64,000 bases of DNA from Rapana venosa. Taxonomy: Eukaryota > Mollusca > Gastropoda > Neogastropoda > Muricidae. The stretch lies in assembly GCA_028751875.1 (NCBI GenBank), contig CM054138.1, forward strand, positions 36,791,695 to 36,855,694, read 5' to 3'. Each line of letters opens with the position of its first letter. The first letter of the stretch is position 1. Under the pieces are notes generated by a model. That model had not been told where the DNA came from. It saw only the letters and a program-made list of their open reading frames with translations, and ran no database searches. Shown here one piece after another: positions 22,444-34,424 of the stretch. A program made the translations under genes and the position numbers.

Positions 22444-22684
22444 TTTCTAAACAGGGGATAGCCTGTATGGGAGCTTGAAGAATTTCTAAACAGGGATAGC
22501 CTGTTTGGGAGCTTGAATTTCTGAACAGGGGATAGCCTGTATGGGAGCTTGAAGAATTTCTAAACAGGGATAGCCTGTTTGGGAGCTTGAATTTCTGAAC
22601 AGGGGATAGCCTGTATGGGAGCTTGAAGAATTTCTAAACAGGGATAGCCTGTATGGGAGCTTGAAAAATTTCTGAACAGGGGAT
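22444..22684. repeat. Dimeric 39/35-bp minisatellite with hairpin units
   Basis: Monomers start TTTCTAAACAGG or TTTCTGAACAGG at 22444, 22483, 22518, 22557, 22592, 22631 and 22669. Long (39) and short (35) monomers alternate, giving a 74-bp higher-order unit. Each contains ACAGG(G)GATAGCCTGT, a perfect short inverted repeat. Confidence 0.9.
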
Positions 22685-22984
22685 CGCTATAGTTATGGGA
22701 GTATTGTAATCGTGACCTGACTGTAGCTGGGGGTGTCAGTTCCAGTTTCTGCTGAGGTTTCCTGTTGAAGATTTTCCCTGTCATGGAGTGAACATTGGTA
22801 CTGACTCCACTCCCCTGAAAGTCTTTCAGATGAGACTATAATCTGAGGTCTTGTGTAGAGCATCTTGCACAATGTTGAAATCTAATGCACTTTTCATAGG
22901 ACAGATATGGCAGGTGACATAGATGGCACAAACATACCCAGCATATACCCTGCTACCTAAATAAGGGTAGGCTCCACTTAGAAA

Positions 22985-23600
22985 TTAAATGCAGGAAGAA
23001 ATCCACTTATGAGAGAGAGAGTGAATGAATGTGTGTGTGTATGAGTGAGTTTTATTAGAGAGAGTGAATGAATGTGTGTGTGTGTGAGTTAGGAGCAGTA
23101 GAATGCTCCAAGGCTGTGCTCTTTTTTTAAAGGTTAGTGACAGAGACAGTGTTGATTCTAGGGTGCGCCCTTGCGGGATTCCCGCATTTTTTTCCGAAAT
23201 TGCCGCAAAACGATGTGGGCAGTGCGCCCTAACGGATGCAAAAAAATCCTGGACAGCGCGTTTTTGAACCAACAGTGCTCCATCGCAACTGCTGTTTGTA
23301 TTATTCTTTAAAATTAAGCGCTACTTCCGCCAAAGTTGAATGCTGAGTGATTGGCCTTTGCGCTGGATGGCAGCAGGGTGTGTCTCTCTGTGTTTGATTG
23401 TTGTTTTTGTGCATTTTTACTCTGTTCATCAAAACAAATGTTATATCTACGTGTTTGTGACTGCACCGTGCATTGACTGGTCAGATTAGTTTTCCTTAAT
23501 ATCTTTTACTTTTTGAATTACTTAATTATAATTTTCATTTTCTGATAAATTTTGAATTACTTTAAATTATAATTTTCATTTTCTGATAAATTTTCGAAGT
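22985..23600. other. Intergenic sequence, no gene recognised
   Basis: It holds a duplicated GAGAGAGTGAATGAATGTGTG segment (23014 and 23060), a palindrome-poor AT-rich stretch, and a tandem AATTTTCATTTTCTGATAAA duplication near 23530-23593. No coding potential is supported. Confidence 0.5.
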
Positions 23601-26600
23601 TTCAACTGACTGTATGATTTGTGTTCAAATGATATTGCTGGTCCTTGTGACCCATTTTACTGTAACCCTGCTGCCCTGTGAAAAATTGCACGTGAAACAC
23701 AAACTCACATCCCCCCCACCACAACTACCCAGTGTTCCTTCTTCCACCGATATGACACTAACTGCTGAAGATTTGAGAGCATTGCTCTCACGTGGGTTTT
23801 ACGATATACCAGACACACTTAAAAAACACATTTTAACCTTAGGAATCAACCGCCGCAAAACTAGACGAGGAACCCCGTCCCGGCAGACGTCATCGCTTGT
23901 GGCCCCCTACATCCTTTCTCCCTCCTCGCTTCTGACCCCACTACCGCTACCACCGTAACCAAGGACAACTCCGCTTCGCTTCCCTCTGATCAACCGCTTT
24001 TTCCTTTGTAAATGACTTTGAAAAACGTGTTCTGATGTTATGTGTATGCGATGTGTATGAAACTGTAAATCCCCAAACTTGCCCAGTTTCTTTCACCAGT
24101 TCAAACCCTTGATTCTCAATCCAAACTTCTGTCGCTCTCCCACTCTCCACATCTCTACCATCCCTTCATCCACTTCCTTTCTGACAGTTATCCTAATTCA
24201 CACAGTTAACTTTCAACCCTTGCCTCCTTAAAAACCTCCTTAGCATGTGTTTGTTCAAGTGCAATCTGTCTGCCCATAAGGTAAAGCTGATCTCATTTCT
24301 GATTTTGTCTCTGAACAGAATATTGTTATAACATTTCTTACAGAAACCTGGTTAAAACCACACGGTCATAAAACCGAAAATAAAAACAAACTGAAAACCA
24401 CCTGGATAAAACTGTTTTCTTCCCCGACCCCCCCGTGGAGGTGGCATTCCCATCGTTTATAAAGATACACTCGAACCTGCTCTTTCTTTCTGTCACTCCC
24501 TTTCTTTTTCACCTGAATCTTTTGAAGTCTGTGAAACAACCCCAATACACCTGGGGCCCCTCTATTACTTTTTGCTGTCTTTACGTCCCCTCCAAGCCCA
24601 AAAATAATCTAAACATTTCCATCAAGAGTTTCAGTCACTCCTGGATACTACAGCCTCTCTCCCGAAGCTTATCATTCTCGGTGACTTTAACTTCCACTTT
24701 GATAACCAAACTTCTTCGACGTCAAAGTCTTTCTCTTTCTTTGTCAAACCACTCTCTTTTCAGCTGGTAAATGAAGCAACGCACAGATCAGGACATATTT
24801 TAGACTGGCTAATTAACTGATGTTTCCCAAGATCTGATCACATCTGTATTATCACTGATGAACTACTTTCTGATCTTCGCTGTTCTTTTTTTCTAAACAT
24901 TGCAAAGCCCATCAGAAAGAAAAAGTATGTCACCCCTCGCAACCTCAAGGCCATAGATTTCAAACTTTCTCTGCACAAGCTGCTGAACGCCTATCCAAAC
25001 CTTGACAACAATAACCCCTCTAAACACTACAATGATGTTCTCAGCCAACTGCTTGATGAGCAAGCACCTCCCACTGACCCTTTTCCTGCCTGATAGGCCA
25101 TGTGCGCCATGGTACACCAATGACATCCTGGTCACAAAGCGCAAACGCAGGCAACCAGAGCGGCAGTGGCGAAAAGCAAAAGCGGAAAATAATAAGCAGC
25201 TCTTCCGAAAACAAGTAAACAAAGTCAAGGCTTTAATTCTTTCAGAAAAACAAAGTATTACTCTTCTCAAGTTCTTGATGCCACGTCAATGAAATCTCTC
25301 TTTTCTCTCACATCTACTCTTCTTGGATCTGTGAAGGCAAGCCTCTGCCGTTCCTTCCCAACGCACTATGAACTTTCCTTCTCTATTTTTCTTGCCAATT
25401 CTTTCTGAAAAAGTCCATAACATTTCGCTCCACTGGATCCAGACTCCTTTCCAGCCTTGCACTTCTGAGGAGTTCCCCAATCTCTGGCACTCCGTCTCCT
25501 TTTCTGGGGCGATCCGACAAAGTGAGAAAGAAATTCCCGATAATTTCTGAAGGAAATGACTATAAAATTCATGTGATCTTGATCCCATACCTGCTCCTCT
25601 TGTCACACAGTGCCTACCTCATGTTATACCCACTACACGAAATAGTGAACTCATCTCTTGTTTCAGGAAATGTTCCATCAGCTATCAAAAGTGTATGGTG
25701 TCCTCTTCCTGCTAGACTCAAAATAATGAAAAAAAAAATTGCTAACATTGATCCTAATACATCTGAAGAATTAGGACCTGGTTTCCGAATCTATCCTTTT
25801 TATTTCTAAACGTCTGGAAAAAAAGTAGTTATCTGAAACAGCTCAACAACCCACTCTCTCCATACATACTTCTTCCTGCGTTTTCAGTCTGCCTATCGCG
25901 TCAACCACAGCGCGTGGAAAACCACCTAGTTACACACTTTAAAACACGCTATCTACTAGCTTCTGACTCAGGGAAAATCTCCCTTCTCACTCTACTCGAC
26001 TTATCGGCAGCCTTCGATACTATAGACCACTCAATTCTTCTCTCCTGTCTTCAAAAAACGTTCGGTGTTACTGGCACAGCCCTCACCTGGTTTAATTCAT
26101 ACCTTACTGACCGATTTCAGACAGTTGCAGTAAACAAGATTCAATCAATACCTGCCAAACTGAAATGCGGAGTCCCACAGGGATCAGTTCTAGGCCCTGT
26201 TCTTTTCACTCTTTACACTGTCACATATAATAAAATGTCTTCAAATCAACCATCATTTTTACGCAGATGACTCTCAGATTCAAAGCAGTGTTACTCCTGA
26301 AAATGTGCCTTCTCTCCTGGCAAATATGGCCAACTGCTTTGAAGATATTCAAAATTGGATGACACAGAACAAATTACAGCTAAATGCAGATAAAACCGAA
26401 GCCATGCTTGTAGGGACCAAACACAAACTCTCTTCCATTACAACAGCTTCAATAGAACTTGGCAATGCATCAGTCCTTCTATCCACTGCTGTGAAGTACC
26501 TAGGTGTTGTTATCGACAACACACTCTCTATGCAAAAATTCATCACCCAGACCTGTCAGTCGTGCTACTATCAGTTACGGCGTATTAGTGCAATTCAAAA

Positions 26601-27411
26601 GTACCTGTCCACCGATGCAACAGCCAAACTTATCACTTCTCTCATTCTTTCACGTCTGGACTATTGCAATTCTCTTTTGTCTGGTCTGCCAGCATCATCT
26701 ATCCACTTCCTTCAACGTATACAAAACTCCGCAGCTCGACTATTTCTCAGAAAAAAAAAATCGGACCACATTACCCCCCTCTTGCGATCTCTCCACTGGC
26801 TGCCTGTGCCACAGAGAGTAGAATATAAGATCAGTACCCTCTGTTACAAATGTCTCCACAAAACTGCACCCTCCTGCCTCTGTGAATGTCTTAACCTGTA
26901 CACTCCTTCACGTTCCCACCGCTCTACTGCAGATACCTTGTGCCTACGAATACCTAGATTCAACCAATCTACTGTTGGCCGCCACTCTTTCTCTATTTCG
27001 GGTCCATCGACCTGGAATAAGCTCCCTCTCTCTCTTCGCCAGAAGCCTAGCTATGACACTTTTAAATCCAGCCTCCAGACATATTTATTTCAAACCTAAG
27101 ATTTTCCCCCCTCCTGTCTCATATCAGAACTACCCCACCCTTCACTAACCCATGTCCTATCACCCTGCTAAAGTATATGACCTGGGTGTGTGTGTGTGTG
27201 CTTGTGTGTGTGTGTGTGTGTGCTTTTGAAAAAACATTTGATTATTGCAATTTTATTTCATAGATTTGGTCTGCAGTACCATGTTTGTAATATCTGTTTG
27301 AACTATTGATTATTTGTCATTGGTAAGGTAAGATTAGGTCGAATGCATGCGCTTTGATTTGTCTTTGCAAGATATAGCGCTATATAAGTTCCATTTATTA
27401 TTATTATTATA
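23600..27411 (+). mobile_element. L2/CR1-like LINE, copy 1, nearly full length with frameshifts
   Basis: A short N-terminal ORF starts about 23750 (TAEDLRALLSRGFYDIPDTL, LKKHILTLGINRRKTRRGTP). Endonuclease remnants follow (VITFLTETWLKPHG, near 24330). The RT region spans 25914-27099: LLTLLDLSAAFDTIDHSILL, CGVPQGSVLGPVLFTLYTV, FYADDSQ just after a frameshift near 26250, and LQLNADKTEAMLVGTKHKL. The C-terminus is [20 protein letters not shown]. The 3' end carries TAGCGCTATATAAGTTCC and (ATT)n at 27394-27411. Several frameshifts make it non-functional. Clade assignment is from motif memory. Confidence 0.85.
27181..27222. repeat. (GT)n in LINE 3' region
   Basis: An interrupted (GT)n tract follows the L2-like stop codon. 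A matching (CA)n tract occurs at the same place in the antisense copy at 57421-57440, so it belongs to the element. Confidence 0.8.
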
Positions 27412-28060
27412 AAGTTCTCTGTTGATGCTTTTGATTGGCTGAGCGCCCTCACTTTTGACCAATCACAGAAACTGTTGTTCGTCCGTGTGAGTTCCCACGA
27501 CGGTCATTACGTTAGTAGGCTACCTCAGGGACGGCAAGATTTTCTGATTCACGCCTTCAAGCCATCTTCATAATAAAGCAGGCTCGTCCTGCTCCGTTTT
27601 TCTCTTCGTATATGTAATCATCCGAAGAGCCTTGTACCCAGGAAACAAGTGACGTAATTGGGACAGTGATCGTTGAGGAGATAGCAGAGCAGGTCCCAGC
27701 AAGTTCGGAGCTGGTAGATCTGGGAGACAAGTACTAGAAGTAGGCATGGCTTAAAGAACAGTAATCATGGCGTGCAGTGTAGGCTATGGGCTGTGTATCA
27801 AACATGGAAAGAACAATGCCGTCACTAAAGGAGGATGCGCTAATTACAGAACAGCACTTAAAGCAACACACAAAAACTTCCGATCACCTGGATGAAAATC
27901 TTCAGAAAAACTTATGTCAGGCAACTCGCTCTCTCTGTATGACCTAAAAAGAAAAGAAAGCAAGGGAAAAAAAAGGGGGGGGGGGGGGGGAAAAGACTTT
28001 GACATTGGCTTTAACCTATCATCTAAATCTATCTCTCTGAATGTGGAAATACAAATTTAA
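27412..28060. promoter_or_regulatory. Possible orphan promoter-like region (CCAAT pair, CRE-like site)
   Basis: An inverted CCAAT box (GATTGGCT, 27433-27440) and a direct one (GACCAATCA, 27457-27465) lie 17 bp apart, with TGACGTAAT at 27650-27658. No recognisable exon follows. The stretch then has a poly-G run at about 27975-27990. This is suggestive only. Confidence 0.25.
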
Positions 28061-28364
28061 TCTCTAACTCTCAATGTATAATCTTTGGAGGGGAAAAACA
28101 AGACTGTTACATTGGCTTTAACTTGCCATTTAGATCTTGACCTAGATCTATCTCTGAATGGAAATACAAATTTGGCCTCTCTCATTAGATTATCTAGGAC
28201 AAAAATCTTTGATATTGGCTTTTACCTCTCTTCTCATCTAGATCTATATCTATCCCCAACTCTGTTGAAATAGTTGACTTTGACCTCTCTCTCTCTCTCC
28301 CCTCCACCCCTACTCTCTCTCTGCCCCCCCTCTCCTTTCTCTCCCCTCCACCCCTCCTCTCTCT

Positions 28365-28443
28365 CCACCCTGAGCCCTTCGAAGCGCTTCGATTTGTTTG
28401 TTTTACAAGATTCAGCGCTATATAAATTCCATATTATTATTAA
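28365..28443 (+). mobile_element. L2-type 3' tail fragment
   Basis: GCGCTTCGATTTGTTTGTTT precedes CAAGATTCAGCGCTATATAA and ATTCCATATTATTATTA, the shared 3' end of the L2-like family, here without its coding part. CT-rich simple sequence lies on both sides. Confidence 0.7.
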
Positions 28444-28797
28444 CTCCCTCCCCCCCTTCTCTTTCCCCCTCCCCCTCTCTCCTGTGTCAGGAGTGCTTAC
28501 TACAGATTAACTGCAACACTAAGGTGAAAATTCAATCCTTTCTGCCTAGTATCTGCTGTTTGATTTGTTTCTCTTCCTTGAAAAAATAGCAGAAACTAAG
28601 AGTACTGAAGGTACTGTAAGCAAATACTACTTGTCCCCTTGGGCCTCTTTTTTTGAAATCCTAGAATCAACACCGCAGAGATCTTTAACAAGTGGACGTT
28701 TTTGTGGCTTTTTGTTTTTTTTTAATGTATGAATGTCTCATTTGATTGATCCGAGGGAAGAAATTATTCTACCCTTATATTATTTTTAAAAATTATT

Positions 28798-29120
28798 TTC
28801 TATCGAGGATAATGGAATAAGCACTCATGTGCTTTTTTACATCTAGTCCCCGTGTGTATGCGGTTTTGTAAATTCTGTCATCTGTTCCCACCAGCACACG
28901 ATGGCCTACTCTTAAGAAAAGCGGAACAGGATTTAACATGTGTGCAAGATGTTCTGCTGCGTTCCGCACACAGGGCCCGTTTATAGTCTCCCAAAGGCTT
29001 TTGGGGGATTGGAGTCTGCACTTTTTAAAACCCCGGGGGGAAAAATTCCCCCTTAAACGGGAATCGAACCCGGGTCGTAGATTGCGGCGAAAAGTTCAAA
29101 CCCACAGGCTACCCCGGCCA
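28798..29120 (-). mobile_element. S1 SINE, full length, diverged
   Basis: Antisense S1 from the tail (TCGAGGATAATGGAATAAGC) to the tRNA head, with a perfect antisense B box in GGGAATCGAACCCGGGTCG and an A-box region CAGGCTACCCCGGCC. Homopolymer-length changes are concentrated around 28985-29065. Confidence 0.8.
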
Positions 29121-29779
29121 TGTGCAGTGTTGTTTTTTTTCTTTACTTTGTCTAGTCAGGGGGCTTGTGTTTTTCTCAACAAAGGCAACAAATTTGTATA
29201 CTTTTTACCAAATGTTCAGAAAATTTGGTAAGTCCAATAAGGTGAAACTTTTAAAGGGGACAGTTGTGATAACCATTTTACGTAAATGTTTTAAAAGCTC
29301 TTAGCCTTTAAAGGCAAGAAATTTTGGGTACGTATGTGGGGAAATGAGAATGGATGAAAAAGAACATTTTGTAGAATTATGCTTTTAAAAATACTTTTAT
29401 GGATGATATGGGAAAATTTTGTTTTTTTTCTTTATTTTTCCCGAAGAGGAATGTGGTTACCTTAATGGGTGCAAAAAAAGGTTGCATAGCAAAATCATCA
29501 TTTGGAGCCTTTAAACTCTAGCCCCGGAATGAAGAAAACATTATTTTGAATAAAAACACAATAAGAACTGAAAATATGTTTTAAATTTGTCAGTTTTTTC
29601 CCCTTTACTGTTTTTTATTTAATTCCTTTTTTTTTAAAAGTGTTTTAAATTTTATTTAAAGCAAAACCCCAACCAACTGCAACTAGAACAAGTATGTCAG
29701 GTTGCAAACAGTAAAAAATGACATTCAGGAGTGTTATAACATTAAATTTTTAAAAAAATTAAAGCCATAAAAAGAAGGA

Positions 29780-30020
29780 AAGGGGGCAGGATGGTTAAGA
29801 CATTTACCTGTAACAATAACCTGAGGTTCTAGGGTTTAACCAAGCTTTTTCCCCTTTTTTTCCAGATTGATGAGAAAAAATTGAACGGGTTTCAAAGTCC
29901 TTTGGATGAGACTTTAAAGCGGCCCTTTGTGTGAATGCTGCAAACATTTTGCGCCATATTAAAAACCTTTTCCCACCTTTCAGAAGAATAGACCACTTTG
30001 TCCGGTAGGAAATAAAGACT
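29780..30020 (+). mobile_element. Degenerate tRNA-derived SINE
   Basis: A head-like GGGGGCAGGATGGTTAAGAC and GAGGTTCTAGGGTTTAACC are followed by CAAAGTCCTTTGGATGAGAC and CAGAAGAATAGACCACTTTG. This is a diverged version of the S1-related body. Confidence 0.5.
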
Positions 30021-30700
30021 TTTTAAAAAATGTATCACACTTATTCATGTTAGACACTGTCCCAAGTCGGAATATGGCTCCCTTAAAAATTCCCATTGGG
30101 AACCGGGAGCTCTAGCAATGAACAACAACAAAAAAAATCCCAAAACTCAAACTCCCAATCTCATTTTTACAAATTTTACCTGGTCCCCAGAAAAATGGCT
30201 AAGAATTTGCAGCTGCTAAAAAGGGGCTCAGATGGGGGGAAAGAAAAGGGAAAAAGAAGGAAAAAAAGATCATAGAAAAGGGGAAATTAATGTCACAGGA
30301 GTTGCTTAAGGTGGGGATACTGTTCATACTGAAATAGCACTCGGCACCCACATATGGGACTATGCGCTGCAAAGTGGAGGGGTTTGTTTACTTGTTTTTG
30401 TTATTGTGTGCTTTTTAATTTTTCAATATTGAACAGCAGTTAAGATTTTTCTTTCTCTTTTTGCTGCCTCATCATGTGACATTACTGTCCTGCTGTTCCC
30501 AAGTCAAAACCATGCCACTCACTTCAATTTTTCTGCCCCAGCTATACCCAAAGTCATTATGTTGCATCCTCAAGGTCAGAAGACGAAGTCCACAGGGAGC
30601 ATTGTGCAGCTGCATTTCATTGTCATGCCGCCACGGGGCCACCAACCAGAAGCTGGGTCACTTAGGTGTTCAGTAGTGCCTGCTTTGAGCTAATATAGTC
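30021..30700. other. No recognised feature
   Basis: AT- and A-rich sequence without a supportable gene or bounded repeat. A short segment GTCGGAATATGGCTCCCTTA resembles the SINE block at 37900. Confidence 0.4.
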
Positions 30701-30984
30701 GAGTCAAAAACATTTTAGTCATCCCATGAAGGGCAATTACAATACTGACAGGCAGATTGATGCGTATCATAATCGGGCAGAGATGCGTACATATCTTAAA
30801 AAGACATAACAGTTTGCATTTCATATTGGTTAAAACTTCCAAAATAACTTCAAAAAAATGCCCACGAACACACACATCACCCCACACACACAAAACCAAT
30901 TGAACACAATGTTATAAAAACCATTGATTATTATTTACGCATGCACATACACAACACGCATATACACAACACGCACATATGCAC

Positions 30985-31223
30985 AGATAGGGAAATAAAT
31001 ACAGCTGCAGAAAAAAAAAAAAAAAAAAAAGGGTTAAAGGGTGGCGCAGCGCTAAGGGGCGACGCTTCTCCCCGGGCTCTTCCTCGGGAAGCAGCCCGAA
31101 TTTCACGGAAGAAATCTGCCATAAACTTAAATGGTATGAATAAAATCTGACGCTTTGATTTGTTGCTTTACAAGATTCAGCGCTATATAAATACCATACA
31201 TTATTATTATTATTATTATTATT
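30985..31223 (+). mobile_element. 239-bp short retroelement with L2-type tail, inserted in LINE D
   Basis: Flanked by direct repeats ATATGCAC (30977-30984 and 31224-31231). The body has a poly-A run (about 20), GGTGGCGCAGCGCTAAGG, GAAGCAGCCCGAATTTCACG and the L2-like terminus CAAGATTCAGCGCTATATAA with (ATT)n. The paralogous LINE D copy at 40610-40670 lacks this block and so serves as an empty site. Confidence 0.75.
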
Positions 31224-31790
31224 ATATGCACGTGTGTGCGTGTGCGAACACACCCACGCACAAGCACCAATGTATGAATACAATGTTTTAAAGACCATTG
31301 ATTAAGAAGACAGAGACTTATTTCACACACACACATATGTATTCACTACACTCATAGCAATGACTATCAGGCAAGTACTTCAGAGAAATGTAAAAACTAG
31401 GTAGTCAATGTCATCGTGAATTTAGAATTCGAATTACTGACACAAAAGAATTTCTTTTTCTGTTTGTTTTGCTGTTGGAGCACTGAAAATGGCGTCCTGA
31501 AGGCAACAATTGAAATTCTGAAAACAAAGCATGGGAGGGATCGGCTAAAATGGCAGTCACCTTGTGTACAAGCTGCTAACGCAGAATGACATGAGATCTC
31601 TTTGTTCTTCTCCAATTATTTTTTAGCAGATTCTTACAATTCTCTACAGGCCATCTTGTTTTTAACACTAAGGTTATTGTACCAACAAATGAAAGCAAAA
31701 CTTTAGAACACTCTCTATGTAAGACTTGTAAAACAAGGAAAGAATCTTTTTGTCTACAAAAAATGAGTTCAGTTTCCTCAGAAAATACAC

Positions 31791-32104
31791 ATGTCGTTGT
31801 CCCTTTTTGACGTGGTCAAAAACAGTTCCCAGATACTTGTAGTTTGAAACATTTTCAACTTCTTGATTATGGATAATAATGTTCTTGGGAGTATGCCCTG
31901 GTCTTCTGAAATCGATAGGAAGATCTTTAGTTTTAGAAACAGTTAGCATGTCGTTGTCCCTTTTTGACGTGGTCAAAAACAGTTCCCAGATACTTATAGT
32001 TTGAAACATTTTCAACTTCTTGATTATGGATAATAATGTTCTTGGGAGTATGCCCTGGTCTTCTGAAATTGATAGGAAGATCTTTAGTTTTAGAAACATT
32101 TAGC
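31791..32104. repeat. 157-bp tandem duplication inside LINE D
   Basis: The units begin ATGTCGTTGTCCCTTTTTGA at 31791 and 31948. They differ at only a few positions (for example CTTGTAG versus CTTATAG), so the duplication is younger than the element. Confidence 0.9.
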
Positions 32105-33837
32105 TCCAGATAAGCATCATCACACCAGTGTATGAACTCAGTGAGGTAATTTATTTCATCTGAGAAATCATGCTTTTCAAAGCAAGTAAAAAACATGTTT
32201 AAATGGTCTGTTAAGTTGCTATCACATACCCCCTGCAAACTGATCTTTGACCTCTGTTGGACACCTACCATGTTTACTGCAGACATTTTTGTATACTATG
32301 CCATGCAGCTCGAAAACTGTTCCCTGTAAACTTGTCTTCTATCTTATTTTTATATACACATCTAGCCTGTGCAACAGCAGTTTTGACTTCTTTATTTACT
32401 TCCTTCTTTTGTTCTGTGCCTGTGTAAAATACTTCTTTCTTTTTGTTTAATCACGTTTCAGATCCTTTGTAACCCAAGCTTGTTATTGGGGTAAATGGTA
32501 CTAACACAAAATGAAATATTAGAACAAACAACATCAGTAAGCTCATTCAGATCTGAACACATGTTATAAAACATATCCCAGTCAGTGCAATCAAAGCAGC
32601 CTTGCAAACTAGCTGTGCTATCAGCAGTCCATTTTTTTGTGGTTCTGACTATGGGCTGAAGGCGCTGAAACACTGGTGGTCAGATGATCCCAGGGGAGGC
32701 AAAGGCAACGATCTATAGGCGCCTGCTACAGTCCCCTAGCACAAGTCTAGGGTCTTATTTCTGCACATAGGGCAGGTCACATACTGTTCATAGTTCTTCA
32801 GCAGTTTACTATGGGAACAGCTATTGAAATCACCCAGGATAAACTTAAGGGCATCAGGGGATATAGAATCAAGCATATGGGAGGTGATCTAATATATGTT
32901 CTGTTGCTCTAGCCACTTTTGCTTTGGGGTGGATATAAACCAAAGTAAAATATAGTTGCAGGAATTCCTGTGGTAAGTAGAAAGGCCGGAGTGAAATAGA
33001 CAACAGTTCAATGTCCTCCACAGATAGTGTTGTTCGTATTTTAACATCTTGACACCAATGCTGATTGACGTAAAAGCACACACCACCCTGCTCCTTCCCC
33101 GTTACGTGTGGGTCTCTGACATGCCGAATGGGTTGACCAAAGCCGTCGATAGAGAGCTCACTGTTCGGTAGGGCCAGACTCAGCCAGGTTTTGGTGAGGG
33201 CAAGAATTCCGGCTTTGTTGTATTCAGCATGTAGGCCTAGTTGATGTTAGCTTGAAGCTCATCTGTTTTCGAGCGTAGGGACTGGACAAGAGCACGGTTG
33301 GTAGCGGAGTTTTCCGATTATTTTTTGTAGTCTTTGTCGCACACCACCTTTCTTTCCTCGCTTTCTTTTCTTAACGTTCTTCCAAGCTTTATCGTTGTTG
33401 GTTGCTGATGGTAGAATCTCACATGGAAAGTTGATGCCTTGGATTCAGCTAACACACTGGCCGATTCCCTCAGGCTAAGGGAGTGTACGGCCCGCCATGG
33501 CTGTTGCCGTTTGGCGCACCTCGCACACAATCATATGACGCTATGAAAAAGCAAACAAGTAGAGTGATTATAACTGATCTTCCCAGCATCGTCGCTGCTA
33601 TTACTGATACCTCAGACACAACACTGCAGAACTTGGAGCTGATAAGACACACACACTATAACGAAATCAAGATAAAAAATATCGCCTGTCAGTAGAGAGT
33701 GTCGCCACGTGGGACACTACCTACTTAGCCCCCTACTGATGAAAATTTTCCCCTGTTCCTTGGCCAGAGCTCTATGCGGTCACTTTTACCCCCCATTAAG
33801 AACTAGCTGCATTTCAACTTAAGGGATGAACACCACC

Positions 33838-34017
33838 AGTGTGCATGCGTTTTTAAATAAAATGTGTCACCCATTCCTGCCAGCACAAAATGGCCTTCTC
33901 TTCCAAAAGGCAGAACAGGCTTTTGACATGTCCTATAACAGGCGCCTCCATGGTGGCTCAATCCCAGGCTGTCAGATCATGAACACAATGCTTTAACCAC
34001 TAGGTTACCCTGCCTTC
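33838..34017 (-). mobile_element. S1 SINE with internal deletion
   Basis: Antisense S1: CCAGCACAAAATGGCCTTCT, then a shortened middle joining directly to a head ending ATGCTTTAACCACTAGGTTA. Confidence 0.65.
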
Positions 34018-34424
34018 ACTGACAATAATAACTTAGTTGCAGACCCAGACTGAGTGAGGTGCCCACCCAGGGTGGCAATCACCACAATGTCCCTCCAGTG
34101 ACCTTCTCCTGTGAACCTCTAACCCCAAAGGCTTTGACACAAACTCACAGAAGTGTATGGGGAAACCAATGAGGTCACCATGGTAGTGAGGATGATGTAG
34201 TGATACTGCTATGGAAATGCATCTGCTTTGAAACTACTTGACATGGATGTAATCTAAGCTTCCTGTCATGATATATGTGACGCTCCACCACATAACGAGT
34301 CGGATTGCACCAGAGGTCCATTTTTAGTTATTGACATATTAATCTGCAATAAAGGGGCTATTCAATACCAAAAAACAGACTGAAAATCAGACAATTCTAT
34401 GAAAAGTTATTACAACTTGAAATG

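Larger units (their letters stand above)
30704..33500 (-). mobile_element. LINE D copy 1, internally deleted non-LTR retrotransposon
   Basis: On the - strand the endonuclease region (GGVCFYVNQHWCQDVKIRTT then VEDIELLSISLRPFYLPQEF, about 33090-32880) is followed by a linker (32673-32100). That linker jumps straight from the fingers region (LNMFFTCFEKHDFSDE) to the post-palm segment LNVSKTKDLPINFRRPG. The catalytic core with its Y/F-x-DD motif is missing. The C-terminus has YFLRKLNSFFVDKKILSLFY. The 3' end near 30704 carries a short GTCAA-type repeat and (CA)n. It contains a 157-bp tandem duplication and a 239-bp inserted short element. Confidence 0.75.
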
